64,000 nt of DNA from Lolium rigidum. Its lineage: Eukaryota; Streptophyta; Magnoliopsida; Poales; Poaceae. Below, in pieces: positions 46,795 through 57,404 of this stretch. Position numbers and translations under genes: made by a program. The stretch's first letter is position 1. The number at the start of each line of letters is the position of its first letter. The stretch is from positions 228,915,322 to 228,979,321 of the forward strand of contig NC_061510.1 of assembly GCF_022539505.1 (NCBI RefSeq), given 5' to 3'. Under the pieces are notes generated by a model. That model was given only the letters and a program-made list of their open reading frames with translations, was not told where the DNA came from and did not search any database.

Positions 46795-47484
46795 ATGGAA
46801 AACAACAAAAATATTAGAGATCTTTATAGTATCTATCTTGAGTTAGGACATGAGGTGTTTGAAGAGAAAATTAAAAAACCTATGGAACTTTATATGCATG
46901 ATAATGCCAATGTTATTAGTATGAATGCTTTGAACACCATTGTTGCTAATGCTATGGAAGAATTTAAGCTTGGGGAAGCTGGTTGTGATATTTTTAGTCC
47001 CCCAAGTTTTGAGGAGAAAATTTACTTTGATGATACTTTGCCTCCCGTTTATGATGATTATAATGATAGTGGTATTTTGGTGCCACCTACTATGGAGGAT
47101 AAAGTTTATTATGATTATAATATGCCTCCTATATTTGATGATGAGAATAATAATGATAGCTACTTTGTTGAATTTGCTCCCACTACAATTAATAAGAATG
47201 ACTATGCTTATGTTGGGAGTAGTAATTATTTTATGCATGAGACTCATGATAAGAATGTTTTATGTGATAGTTATATTGTTGAGTTTGTTCATGATGCCAC
47301 TGAAAGTTATTATGAGAGAGGGAAACATGGTTATATGCATCTTAATAATATTAAGTTTCCCCTCTTTATGTTGAGAATCTTGAAGTTACTCGTGTTTTAT
47401 CTTCCTATGCTTGTCACTTTGTTCTACATGAATTTATTTGTGTACAAGACTCCTTTTCATAGGAAGTGGGTTAGACTTAAATGA
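46795..47484 (+). CDS. Open 229-residue gag-derived protein of element G, function unknown
   Basis: Uninterrupted frame from ATG 46795 (MENNKNIRDLYSIYLELGHE) to the stop after FHRKWVRLK. Compared with the long ORF in C it keeps the N-terminal about 65 residues and the C-terminal part but lacks the Gag core, the zinc knuckle and the lysine-rich stretch. The middle is strongly acidic and aromatic (DDYNDSGILVPPTMEDKVYY, MPPIFDDENNND). Residues about 185-225 are hydrophobic, possibly one membrane segment (LPMLVTLFYMNLFVY), followed by a basic end. It is the only frame of this family here without breaks. Whether it is translated or useful is unknown. An envelope-like role is conceivable but unsupported. 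Confidence 0.6.
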   Translation: MENNKNIRDLYSIYLELGHEVFEEKIKKPMELYMHDNANVISMNALNTIVANAMEEFKLGEAGCDIFSPPSFEEKIYFDDTLPPVYDDYNDSGILVPPTMEDKVYYDYNMPPIFDDENNNDSYFVEFAPTTINKNDYAYVGSSNYFMHETHDKNVLCDSYIVEFVHDATESYYERGKHGYMHLNNIKFPLFMLRILKLLVFYLPMLVTLFYMNLFVYKTPFHRKWVRLK

Positions 47485-47557
47485 GTTTTGAACTTGCTTT
47501 TTGATGTTCTCCTTTGCTTCAACTCATATTTCTTGCGAGAGCATCATTAAAATTGCT

Positions 47558-47606
47558 GAGCCCATCTTAATGGCTATAAAGAAAGCACTTCTTGGGAGAT
47601 AACCCA
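47558..47606 (+). promoter_or_regulatory. Conserved twin hairpin after the ORF of element G
   Basis: GAGCC...GGCTA, A-rich linker with AAGCACTT, then TGGG-AGATAA-CCCA (47593-47606). Confidence 0.5.
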
Positions 47607-50157
47607 TGCTTTTATTTTGCTACTGTTTTGTTGTGTCTTGGAAGTTGTTACTACTGTAGCAACCTCTCCTTATCTTTATTTTATTGCATTGTTGTGCCAA
47701 GTAAAGTCTTTGATAGTAGGGTTGATACTAGATTTGGATTACTGCGCAGAAACAGATTTCTTGCTGTCACGAATTTGGGCAGGGTTCTCTGTAGATAACT
47801 CAGAAAAATTTGCCAATTTACGTGCGTGATCCTCAGATATGTATGCAACTTTCATTCAATTTGAGCTTTTTCATCTGAGCAAGTTAAGTGCCTCTAAAAA
47901 ATTCGTCTTTACGTGACCGTTCGTTTTGACAGATTCTGCCTTTTATTTCGCATTGCCTCTTTTGCTATGTTGGATGGATTTATTTGTTCCATTAACTTTC
48001 AGTAGCTTTGTGCAATGTCCAGAAGTGTTAAGAATGATTATGTCACCTCTGAATATATGAATTTTTGATTATGCACTAACCCTCTCATGAGTTTGTTTTG
48101 AGTTTGGTGTGGAGGAAGTTTTCAAGGGTCAAGAGAGGAGGATGATACAATATGATCAAGAAGAGCGAAAACTCTAAGCTTGGGGATGCCCCCGTGGTTC
48201 ATCCCTGCATATTTCAAGAATATTCAAGCATCTAAGCTTGGGTGTGCCCAAGGCATCCCCTTCTTCATCGACAACTTATCAGGTCACCTCTAGTGAAACT
48301 ATATTTTTATGCCGTCACATCTTATGTGCTTTACTTGGAGCGTCTGTGTGCTTTTATTTTCGTTTTGTTATTTTCATTCTCTGAATAAATTCATGCTTAT
48401 GTGGGAGAGAGACACGCTCCGCTCGTTCATATGAACACTGGTGTTCTTAGCTTTACTTTTAATGTTCATGGCGAAGGTTGAAACTGCTTCGTTCATTGTT
48501 ATATGGTTGGAAACAGAAAATGCTTCATGTGGTAATGGGTATATTGTCTTGAATAATTTGATACTTGGCAATTGTTTTGCTCAATAGATCATGTTTAAGA
48601 TCTTGCATCATGTACTTTGCACCTATTAATGAAGAACTACATAGAGCTTGTTAAAATTTGGTTTGCATGATTGGTCTCTCTAGAGTCTAGATATTTTCTG
48701 GTGAGGTGTTTGAACAACAAGGAGACAGTGTAGATTCTTATAATGCTTGCAATATGTTCATATGTAAGCTTTGCTGTACCGTTTTATACTTGAGTTTGCT
48801 TCAAACAACCTTGCCAGCCAAAGCCTTGTATTGAGAGGGATTACTTCTCGTGCATCCAAATCCTTGAGCCAAAAATTATGCCATTTCTGTCCACCATACC
48901 TACCTACTACGTGGTATTTCTCTGCCATTCCAAAGTAAATTACTTGAGTGCTACCTTTAAAATTTCATTCCTTGTCTTTGCAATATATAGCTCATGGGAA
49001 AATAGCTTAAAAATTATTGTGGTGAAGAATATATGTAGCTATGTATCTTATTTCTTAATAAGTTGCTTGTTGAGCGGTAACCATGCTTCTGGGGACGCCA
49101 CCAACTATACACCTTTGTTGAATATCATGTGAGTTGCTATGCATATTCGTCTTGTCTGAAGTAAGGGCGATTTTCATGATCAAATGGTTTGAGTATGCAT
49201 ATTGTTAGAGAAGAACATTGGGCCGCTAACTAAAGCCATGAATCATGGTGGAAGTTTCAGTTTGGACATCAATCCTCAATCTCTTATGAGAATATTATCT
49301 GTTGTTGAATGCTTATGCATTAAAGAGGAGTCCATTATCTCGTTGTCTATGTTGTCTCGGTATGGATGTCTAAGTTGAGAATAATCAAAAAGCGAGAAAT
49401 CCAATGCGAACTTTCTCCTTAGACCTTTGTACAGGCGGCATAGAGGTACCCCTTTGTGACACTTGGTTGAAACATATGTTATGCAATGATAATCCATGTA
49501 AATCCAAGCTAATTAGGACAAGGTGCGAGCACTATTGGTAATCTATGCATGAGGCTTGCAACTTATAAGATGTCTTATACATAACACATATGATTTATTA
49601 CTACCGTTGACAAAATTGTTTCTATGTTTTCAAAATGAAAAGCTCAAGCACAAAAATAGTAATCCATGCTTCCTCTCGCGAAGGGCCTTTCTTCTACTTT
49701 ATTGTTGAGTCAGTTTACCTACTTCTTTCTATCTTAGAAGCAAACACTTGTGTGAACTGTGTGCATTGATTCTTACATGTTTACCTATTGCACTTGTTGT
49801 ATTACTTTGTGTTGACAATTATCCATGAGATAAACATGTTGAAGTTGCAAAGCAACTGCTGAAACTTATATCTTCCTTTGTGTTGCTTCAAAGCTTTCTA
49901 CTAAGAATTTATTGCTTTATGAGTTAACTCTTATGCAAGACTTATTGATGCTTGTCTTGAAAGTACTATTCATGAAAATTCTTTGCTATATGATTCAGTT
50001 GTTTAGTCATTATCTTTACCATTGCTTTGAATCACTTCGTTCATCTCATATGCTTTGCAATAGTATGATCAAGATTATGATAGCATGTCACTTCAGAAAT
50101 TATCCTTGTTATCGTTTACCTACTCGAGGGCGAGTAGGAACTAAGCTTGGGGATGCT
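47607..50157 (+). mobile_element. Non-coding 3' internal region of element G
   Basis: About 2.5 kb without credible ORFs and well conserved with A, B and D. Tract-like motifs at 48175-48189 and 48233-48247; the real polypurine tract TAAGCTTGGGGATGCT at 50142-50157. Confidence 0.8.
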
Positions 50158-51630
50158 TGATACGTCTCAAATGTATCTATAATTTCTTATGTTCCATGCT
50201 ACTTTTATGATGATACTCACATGTTTTATACACACTTTATGTCATATTTACGCATTTTCCGGCACTAACCTATTGACGAGATGCCGAAGTGCCAGTTCCT
50301 GTTTTCTGCTGTTTTTTGGTTTCAGAAATCTTACACAGGAAATATTCTCGGAATTGGACGAAATCAAGGCCCACGATCTTATATTTCCACGAAGCTTCCA
50401 GAACACCAAAGAGGGACCAGAGGGGAGGCCCAGGGCCCCCACCCCACATGGCGGCGTGGCCAAGGGGGGGGGGGCGCCCCCCTACTGTGAGGGGCCCCGT
50501 GGCCCTTCCGACTCCGACTCTTCGCCTATATAAGCCTCCCTGACCTAAATCTTCGATACGAATAAGCCACGATACGAGAAAAGTTCCAGAGCCGCCGCCA
50601 TCGCAAAGCCAAGATACGGGGGACAGAAGTCTCTGTTCCGGCACGCCGCCGGGACGGGGAATTGCCCCCGGAGTCATCTCCATCGACACCACCGCCATCT
50701 TCATCGCCATCGCTGTCTCCCATGATGAGGACGGAGTAGTTCTCCCCTGAGGCTAAGGGCTGTACCGTAGCTATGTGGTTCATCTCTCTCTCCCATGTGA
50801 TCTTTATGTGATCATGAGCTTTGTGATCTAGTTGAATATCATCTATGTGCTACTCTAGTGATGTTATTAAAGTAGTCTATTCCTCCTTCATGATGTAATG
50901 TTGACAGTGTGTGCATCATGTAGTACTTGGTATAAGCTATGATTGTGATCTCTTGTAGATTATGAAGTTAACTATTACTATGATAGTATTGATGCGATCT
51001 ATTCCCCCTTTCATAGCCTGATGGTGACAGTGTGCATGCTATGTTAGTACTCGGTATAATTGCAATGGTCTATTATGCACTCTAAGGTTACTTAAATATG
51101 AACACCGAATGTTGTGGAGCTTGTTAACTCCGGCTTGAGGGAGCTCTTGTAGCCCTACACAATGAATGGTGTTTGTCATCCAACAAGAGAGTGTAGAGAA
51201 AGTAGTATTTGTTTATTCAGTTATGTGATCAATGTTGAGAGTGTCCACTAGTGAAAGTATGATCCCTAGGCCTTGTTTCCAAGCATCGAATCACCGTTTA
51301 TTTACTATTCTATCGCATGTTTACTCGCTGCCATATTTTATTCAGATTGTTATTACCACTCATATACATCCATATCACTTGCATTTTACTATCTCTTCGC
51401 CGAACTAGTGCACCTATACATCTGACAAGTGTATTAGGTGTGTTGGGGACACAAGAGACTTCTTGTATCGTAATTGCAGGGTTGCTTGAGAGGGATATCT
51501 TTGTCCTCTACCTCCCTGAGTTCGATAAACCTTGGGTGATTCACTTAAGGGAAACTTGCTGCTGTTCTACAAACCTCTGCTCTTGGAGGCCCAACACTGT
51601 CTACAGGAATAGAAGCGTGCGTAGACATCA
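50158..51630 (+). repeat. 3' LTR of element G
   Basis: 1473 bp. A long G run near 50465-50475 differs from the 5' LTR, which has a much shorter run there. Confidence 0.92.
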
Positions 51631-51635
51631 CCCTG

Positions 51636-52435
51636 CCGGAGAGGGGAATCATCTCCCGGAGGACTCTTCATCACCATGATTGCCTCCGGATTGATGTGTG
51701 AGTAGTTCACCCCTGGACTATGGGTCCATAGCAGTAGCTAGATGGTTGTCTTCTCCTCATTGTGCTATCATGTTAGATCTTGTGAGCTGCCTATCATGAT
51801 CAAGATCATATATTTGTAATGCTACATGTTGTGTTTGTTGGGATCCGATGAATATGGAATACTATGTCAAGTTGATTATCAATCTATCATATATGTGTTG
51901 TTTATGTTCTTGCATGCTCTCCATTGCTAGTAGAGGCTCTGGCCAAGTTGATACTTGTAACTCCAAGAGGGAGTATTTATGCCCGATAGTGGGTTCATGC
52001 CTCCATTGAATTTGGGACAGTGACAGAAAGTTCTAAGGTTGTGGATGTGCTGTTGCCACTAGGGATAAAACATCAATGCTTTGTCTAAGGATATTTGTGT
52101 TGATTACATTATGCACCATACTTAATGCAATTGTCCGTTGTTTGCAACTTAATACTGGAAGGGGTGCGGATGCTAACTCTGAAGGTGGACTTTTTAGGCA
52201 TAGATGCATGCTTGGATAGCGGTCTATGTACTTTGTCATAATGCCCCGATTAAATCTCATAGTAGTCATCGTGATATGTATGTGCATTGTTATGCCCTCT
52301 CTATTTGTCAATTGCCCAACTGTAATTTGTTCACCCAACATGCTATTTCTTATCGGAGAGACACCACTAGTGAACTATGGACCCCGGTCCATTCTTTTAC
52401 ATCTGAAATACAATCTACTGCAAACTCTGTTCTTT
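51636..52435 (+). mobile_element. LTR K, part 3, truncated
   Basis: Continues K after G (CCGGAGAGGGGAATCATC...). It stops within TCTGTTCTTT at about 52435; the last roughly 300 bp present in the LTRs of A and B are missing. Confidence 0.8.
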
Positions 52436-53206
52436 TCGCGTGAAATTCCTACACACTTGAGCACATATGGTAAAATTCTATTCGCGTGTTGTTACCAAAC
52501 ACACAAAACTGTAAAGATAGAGCATGCTCTTTCAATAGCAGGCTAACACAAAAAAATTTGGCAGCACTTTGAGAGTATCTTGGTAGCATTTCAGCAATAA
52601 TTATGTGAGCCTTCAAAATCGTGCAATAGCCCTACGAACAACACATTGAAGAAGGATGAGACATAGGTAAGAGCAAGATGATGAGGTACGGTTAGGCAGA
52701 GGGACGCACAAACATCTTACCACCAGAGAAGAAGGGGTGGACGGGTGTGTGGGACAGCTGCCAGTGCGTCTTCTAGGCGGAGGGGAGCCAGAGTTGTCGT
52801 AGGGAGGACCGCCTGACGCGCCCGAGGGAGTCAGAGAGTCGAGGGGGGGGGGAGGGGCATAGCGATTAGAGAGGAGGCAACTTTGGTCAAGGGCAAGAGG
52901 CGACTGCCTGATTAGGGTAATCGGTAAGGCTTAATCATGGTTAGATAAAGTAGGACTTTAGTGACTTGGGCCTCAAAAGAGGGGCAGCTAGACCTAGGTA
53001 AAATTCCATGTGTCAATGACATGTGGATCCCACATGTCATTCGTGGGGTATCCACGGGGCAAAACTCCTGCCCGTGCCCGCTCCATGAATTATCGGATAT
53101 CCGCCCCATGAAATCCGTGAATCCAATCAACCCTCCAGAGTCCAGACCCTTGCTCGGCTAGCTAGATATCCGTGGATACCTGGATCCGAGAATAAAATTG
53201 CCATCT
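52436..53206. other. Unassigned sequence after the retrotransposon nest
   Basis: No ORF or family recognised. Contains a G tract near 52841-52857 and a perfect 12-base-arm inverted repeat at 53015-53041 (AATGACATGTGG / CCACATGTCATT, loop ATC). Confidence 0.5.
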
Positions 53207-53520
53207 TTAGGCCTTGTTTGGTACAAGGGTATTCGCGGGGATGGGCGAGTATTATCCCGGCCCATCCGAGAATCCCCGTCAATCCCCAGGAGCCCATTTG
53301 GTGCTAGAGTTTTGGGCCAAAAGATCCCCGCCCATCCCCGCTTAACCCCGTCCCCGGCCCATTTTTTGGCTTGGACTGAATCCCGGACGTGGACCTCGCG
53401 TATTATCCCCGTCCCCAACTCCCAGTCTCGTCTCCATCCTCGCCCTTTTCCGAACCCTACCGAGCGAGCGACCGGCGGCGACCGACCGGAGGCGAGCGGA
53501 GCTGCTGCGGGAGGGGCAGG

Positions 53521-53610
53521 AGGAGCGGAGCATCTTACCGGCGGTAGGGGCGGAGAATCTTACCGGCGGGAGGGGCGGGAGAGGCAGAGCATCTTACCGG
53601 CGGGAGGAGA
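53521..53610 (+). repeat. Short tandem repeats inside element M
   Basis: Three imperfect copies of a unit containing GCATCTTACCGGCGGGAGG, each roughly 25-35 bases. Confidence 0.55.
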
Positions 53611-54380
53611 TGGATCCCGCCTAGCTGCTCCCACATCAGATCGCCGACGTTCTTGCAGACTGACCGGCGCCGCCAACTACTTCCGTTCTGATCTCCGGTA
53701 ACCTCCCTTTTCTCTCGCCCTTTCCCTTCCATGGCTCTCGATCTGAGCGCCTGTATAGGTTTACCCTGTGTGCCACCGCGTCTGTGGTGAAGCTGCCCAA
53801 GATGCTCCGCATCTAGCCTGAACCAGCGTTTGAGAGTCAGTTTGGATGGTAATCTTCATCATACTATACCGTTGGGCCACTGTCATAGGTTGTATGCAAT
53901 ATATAGCTTCAGTTTAAGGGCATCTCGGGCATGAGCTACCCCTATGGTTGAACCCTTCTATGCTTGTCAACCATGTTGGCAGCAGGTGCTGCTAGATTGG
54001 GTAGCAAATGATCACCTTCGCACAAATGGTGTACTGTAGGACTGACCATGTGAACCGAGGGGACAAGTCATGTAACACTTTTGTTCAGTTGAGAATATCT
54101 GCGCCAAATGAACTAGCATCACCATTGTTTCACAGATCATTTAACTGGATATACCAGTAAAGTTTTTACCAGTTTTTAAAATGTCTAAAATTGTGTGTGA
54201 TCATTTACCTTCCCGCAATGTGCATGGACATAGGTGATTTATCCTTCTTTGTTGCAAAAAAGATAGTCTGTTTGCTGCGGTACATAATTCCTGTTTGTAT
54301 TATTGTATCTCCTTTATGTCCTCCCATTATGTGTAGGAATCTATAGTGCTCTCTATAACTTTGCTATGCTGACATTCCAG

Positions 54381-54494
54381 AAGCTACTCTACAGTTGGAA
54401 GCTTTGGTTGGTAACCTAGAAGATGCAACATTTTCCATCGTTAGACAGGCCTCGAAGTTGAACCTGTCATCAGTACTTCGACGGGCATCAAATC
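54381..54494 (+). pseudogene. Exon-like captured gene fragment in element M
   Basis: 114 bases open in one frame and bounded by TTCCAG (acceptor, ends 54380) and GTAAGA (donor, from 54495). The translation contains LQLEALVGNLEDATFSIVRQ, then ASKLNLSSVLRRASN, which reads like a real helical protein segment but which I do not recognise. Long T-rich intron-like sequence lies on both sides. It is probably a fragment of a host gene carried by the transposon. No further convincing exon is found, so it is not a complete gene. Confidence 0.4.
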
Positions 54495-56405
54495 GTAAGA
54501 GCCTTTTACTTCCCTAGTACTAGACCATTAAATATACGTTCCAGTACAAGTTACAACCTTCCATTATGATTATCATTTGCTAGTAGTACCATTAGTCCAG
54601 TTACTATAAGCTTAAGACAATATTCCTGATTTATGTTGTCATGTTTGCTGTCAAGTAAGGTCCTGGGCTTCTGGCAGTACCATGTAGGCATATTCTTATC
54701 ATTTAAGTCCGTATCAGTTAATTGATTGCAGATGCCCTTGAAACCTTAGCTAAGCAATGCATATATATGTATTCCAAGTGATCAATTATTTATGCATTTG
54801 ACTTTTCTAGAATTATTCCAAGTGCTAGTGTGAAACCATAAGAACACACTTGCTGTCATCCCTTTCCTCTTACTAACTATATTCGTCTATGTCGTAATTA
54901 TTAGTATTTTTATATTATCATTATTAGCACCACAAAGTTAAGGTAGCATGGTAGCTAATGCAATGTCTATTTTGCTTTACATATATATGTCGCCCTAGTA
55001 TGTTGTTTTTAATTTCTCCTGCTAGTCAACAACTAACATTGCTACTTCACGGTACCAGAAAAATGCATGCTTTGCTGTTGTACTATAACCATACTGGATG
55101 CTTAGAATGATGGGAAGTCACAGTACATGGTCATTTTAATCACAATACATGGTCCTTTTATTCCTGGAGTATGTAGCTCACTTTCCTGGAGTATGCTTAG
55201 ACTGGCTGTTCTGCAAGTGTTACACTGAAGATAACACTTCTGTTGTTTTTAATTCAGATGATCTGTTTAAATATGAGGCTTGCTTTAGCATGAAACTGTA
55301 TTTTTTCTAGCCTTTGTAGACCTAGACTCTCTAGTACTTTTTCATGGCTCATACGTGTACTTGCTTTGCATCTGTTTATCAATGAAAAATCAAAGCTATC
55401 CCTTCTTCTAGTAATTATGGAAGTTGCTTTGCAAAATATATCTTTTTTGAGCATTTCGGATGTTGGAACAACACTTATTCCAATGCCTCCATGTTTTGTT
55501 CAGGTTTCAGTTTCCAAAAGCCTTCGTAGCCACTGATCCCGTCTACGTCTACTGTCGCACTTGTCGCTGCAATTTCTACCAGTGATGGCACCTGTGATGT
55601 GTGCTCGCGACTGATGTTGGTCAAAAGACTGTTTGTTGTTGACTGGTGTAACCTGTTATGATATTTTGTAGTGTCATGGTTGCTCAGAAGTTGCAAGGTT
55701 CACATGTTATGTTGTATGTGATGAGAATTGTGACAACATGAGTTCCTTTTCCACTGTACCTGGATTTTGGACTTTCAGTCTCACTGTCGTATTGGACCTG
55801 ATACACATGGATGGACATAGTGACATAAAGGTTCTTTAGTTCAGATTTTAAGGTCAGTGCCGTGTGGCCAGTGACGTAAAAATTTAATCTCTGCTACTAT
55901 ATGTTGGTTTGGCTTGTTGATTTCAATTTCCGTTGTGTGCACCAATCACTGCCAACCAAATGATAGTTTATAGAAGTGGGGATTAGGGATTGAACGGGAT
56001 GGGGTTTAGTGGGGATTGGGTGAAGGCTGGGGTTTCACCCAATACTCTAGCGGATTATCCCCACTAATCCCCACTAATACTCTCGAACCAAACAAGGCCT
56101 TAAAGGGAACGTAGTGGCCCTTATGCACATTTCCGTCAAAATGGAAGCGAAAAGTCACATTTTTTTTTTCGTGAAAGCAAAGTCACAGCGTCACACCGTA
56201 GTCAGTGAAGACAATACTAGTGAAACATATTTTTCCGGGAAATCATTTGCATAACACCTTGACGGGCTTGACCAACCATGGCTCGGGTCCATGCCCACCG
56301 GCCAGCACGATTCAGCATCTCATGTCGCCGCGCGCCACCCGCCGAGAGCTATGGATTGATCACGCACGAACTGAGTACTGACCCAGCCGGGTTGATCACA
56401 TGACA

Positions 56406-57202
56406 TCACATCACGGAGCAAGACCCGGTGTCGTCCTCCATGGAGTGCGCGGCGCAGCGCCGGGGTGCCGGTGCGGCCGCGGGCTTCCTTTTCACCTGCC
56501 TGCTACCGTTCCAGCCTTGCTGCCCACCGCCGTTCTTCTTCTGCTTCTGGTTGCTAGCTGCGGCGCCGCCACTCTTGTTGCCATTTTTGGCACCGATCTC
56601 TTTCTTCTTGCCTTTGTTGCTGTTTTTGCCGGCGCCGCCATTCTTGGGACCGTCTTTCTTCTTCTTCCTGCTGCGGTCCGTCTCCTTCTTCTTCCACTTC
56701 AAAACAAATTAACGAGATGGCCTGTCAGCAATTAATACGGGCGAAACCAATCCATATTTTCCTGATAAATTGATTATGTATTTATATGGGACTAGTAAGG
56801 TACCGAGCCGGCTCTTGTGTTGGCGGGGGGACGACCTTGAGCGCCGGCGTGGAGCAGCTCTACGAGGCCGAGGTCAACGACGCAGGCGGTGATTCTCCCA
56901 TCGACGTCCTGGAACCTGGCGGCAGTCCTGCCGCTGGCGAGCCAGGCAAGCCAGCGGCTCTGCCGGCGGCGGGACTCGACGAGCTTGAGCGCGTCGTCGA
57001 GGGCAGTCTTGAGCCTGCCCAGCGCGCTCCGCCTGGACGCCGTGTCGCCGCTGGCCGCTGCGTCTTTGAAGTCGCGGAGGTTGTTGCCGATGGTAAGCGC
57101 GCGGCCGGCGAGGTGCCGGCACCTGTCCCTGTTCCGGCGGGCGGTCTCAGCCGCTTTAGCGATCTGCTGCGCCAACTTGATGATCGTGCTCACCGCCTCC
57201 AT
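56406..57202 (-). CDS. Probable two-exon host gene: MLKL/MCA-like N-terminal helical domain, Lys-rich tail, CaaX end
   Basis: Exon 1 57202-56804 (133 codons, ATG 57202), intron 56803-56697 (107 bp, AT-rich, GT..AG, phase 0), exon 2 56696-56406 (96 codons). Exon 1 is all helical, MEAVSTIIKLAQQIAKAAET then ARRNRDRCRHLAGRALTIGN and RFQDVDGRITACVVDLGL, the pattern of the N-terminal adaptor domain of plant MLKL-like and MCA proteins. Exon 2 is lysine-rich (about residues 134-180) and ends CSVM, a CaaX box typical of farnesylated proteins. A polybasic tract with a prenyl group would place it at a membrane; that part is inference. About 229 residues in total. Without splicing, exon 1 would stop at 136 codons. 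An alternative acceptor at about 56719 gives a Gln/Glu/Arg-rich end without CaaX. No clear TATA box or poly-A signal was found. Confidence 0.55.
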
Positions 57203-57404
57203 GATCGATCTAGACGGGCGCGCGCGACAAGACTAATGTCCCGGATTTGAGAAAAGCACTCAGTAGACTGCTTTTGTGATATAGCGTAAATTTCGACGAA
57301 GCTATCCGCAGCGTCTAACTGTATAGGCATGCTTACCATAATCATATGTACTACCCCACATTAAGTACTATACTATAGGGACGTTACATCACCAACCAGG
57401 CAAT
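57203..57404. other. Intergenic sequence, probable promoter side of the minus-strand gene
   Basis: No strong motif. A weak TATATC in minus sense at about 57277-57290 lies some 80 bases upstream of the ATG. Confidence 0.25.

Larger units (their letters stand above)
45063..51630 (+). mobile_element. Element G: complete LTR retrotransposon, short open ORF, non-autonomous
   Basis: 6568 bp with perfect duplication CCCTG (45058-45062 and 51631-51635). 5' LTR 45063-46532, PBS 46543-46560, ORF 46795-47484, conserved hairpins, non-coding 3' region, polypurine tract 50142-50157, 3' LTR 50158-51630. The two LTRs are nearly identical, so insertion was recent compared with its neighbours. TATATAAG at about 45428-45435 and 50528-50535 is the LTR TATA box. 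No protease, reverse transcriptase or integrase is present. Same family as C and D. Confidence 0.92.
53210..56099. mobile_element. Element M: PIF/Harbinger-type DNA transposon, non-autonomous
   Basis: Ends are inverted repeats: left GGCCTTGTTTGGTAC, right (reverse complement) GGCCTTGTTTGGTTC, followed by looser similarity with GAGTATTAGTGGGGAT. TTA flanks both ends (53207-53209 and 56100-56102), the TTA target duplication of PIF/Harbinger and Tourist elements. 2890 bp, too long for a simple MITE. No DDE transposase or Myb-like protein is seen. The interior has an exon-like segment at 54381-54494 and a GC-rich 5' block with a donor-like site near 53699, suggesting gene-fragment capture. Confidence 0.75.

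Noticed and set aside
46795..47484. Envelope-like protein in element G
   Set aside because: One hydrophobic segment near the C-terminus is too little; no signal peptide or fusion motif, and the frame is collinear with the gag-like ORF of C.
53015..53041. 12-base-arm inverted repeat as a transposon end or regulatory operator
   Set aside because: The CACATGTCA palindrome is a common word in grass repeats; no duplication or partner end was found.
56786..57250. 154-codon plus-strand frame
   Set aside because: Antisense of exon 1 of the minus-strand gene, whose helical domain, start and splice sites are more convincing.
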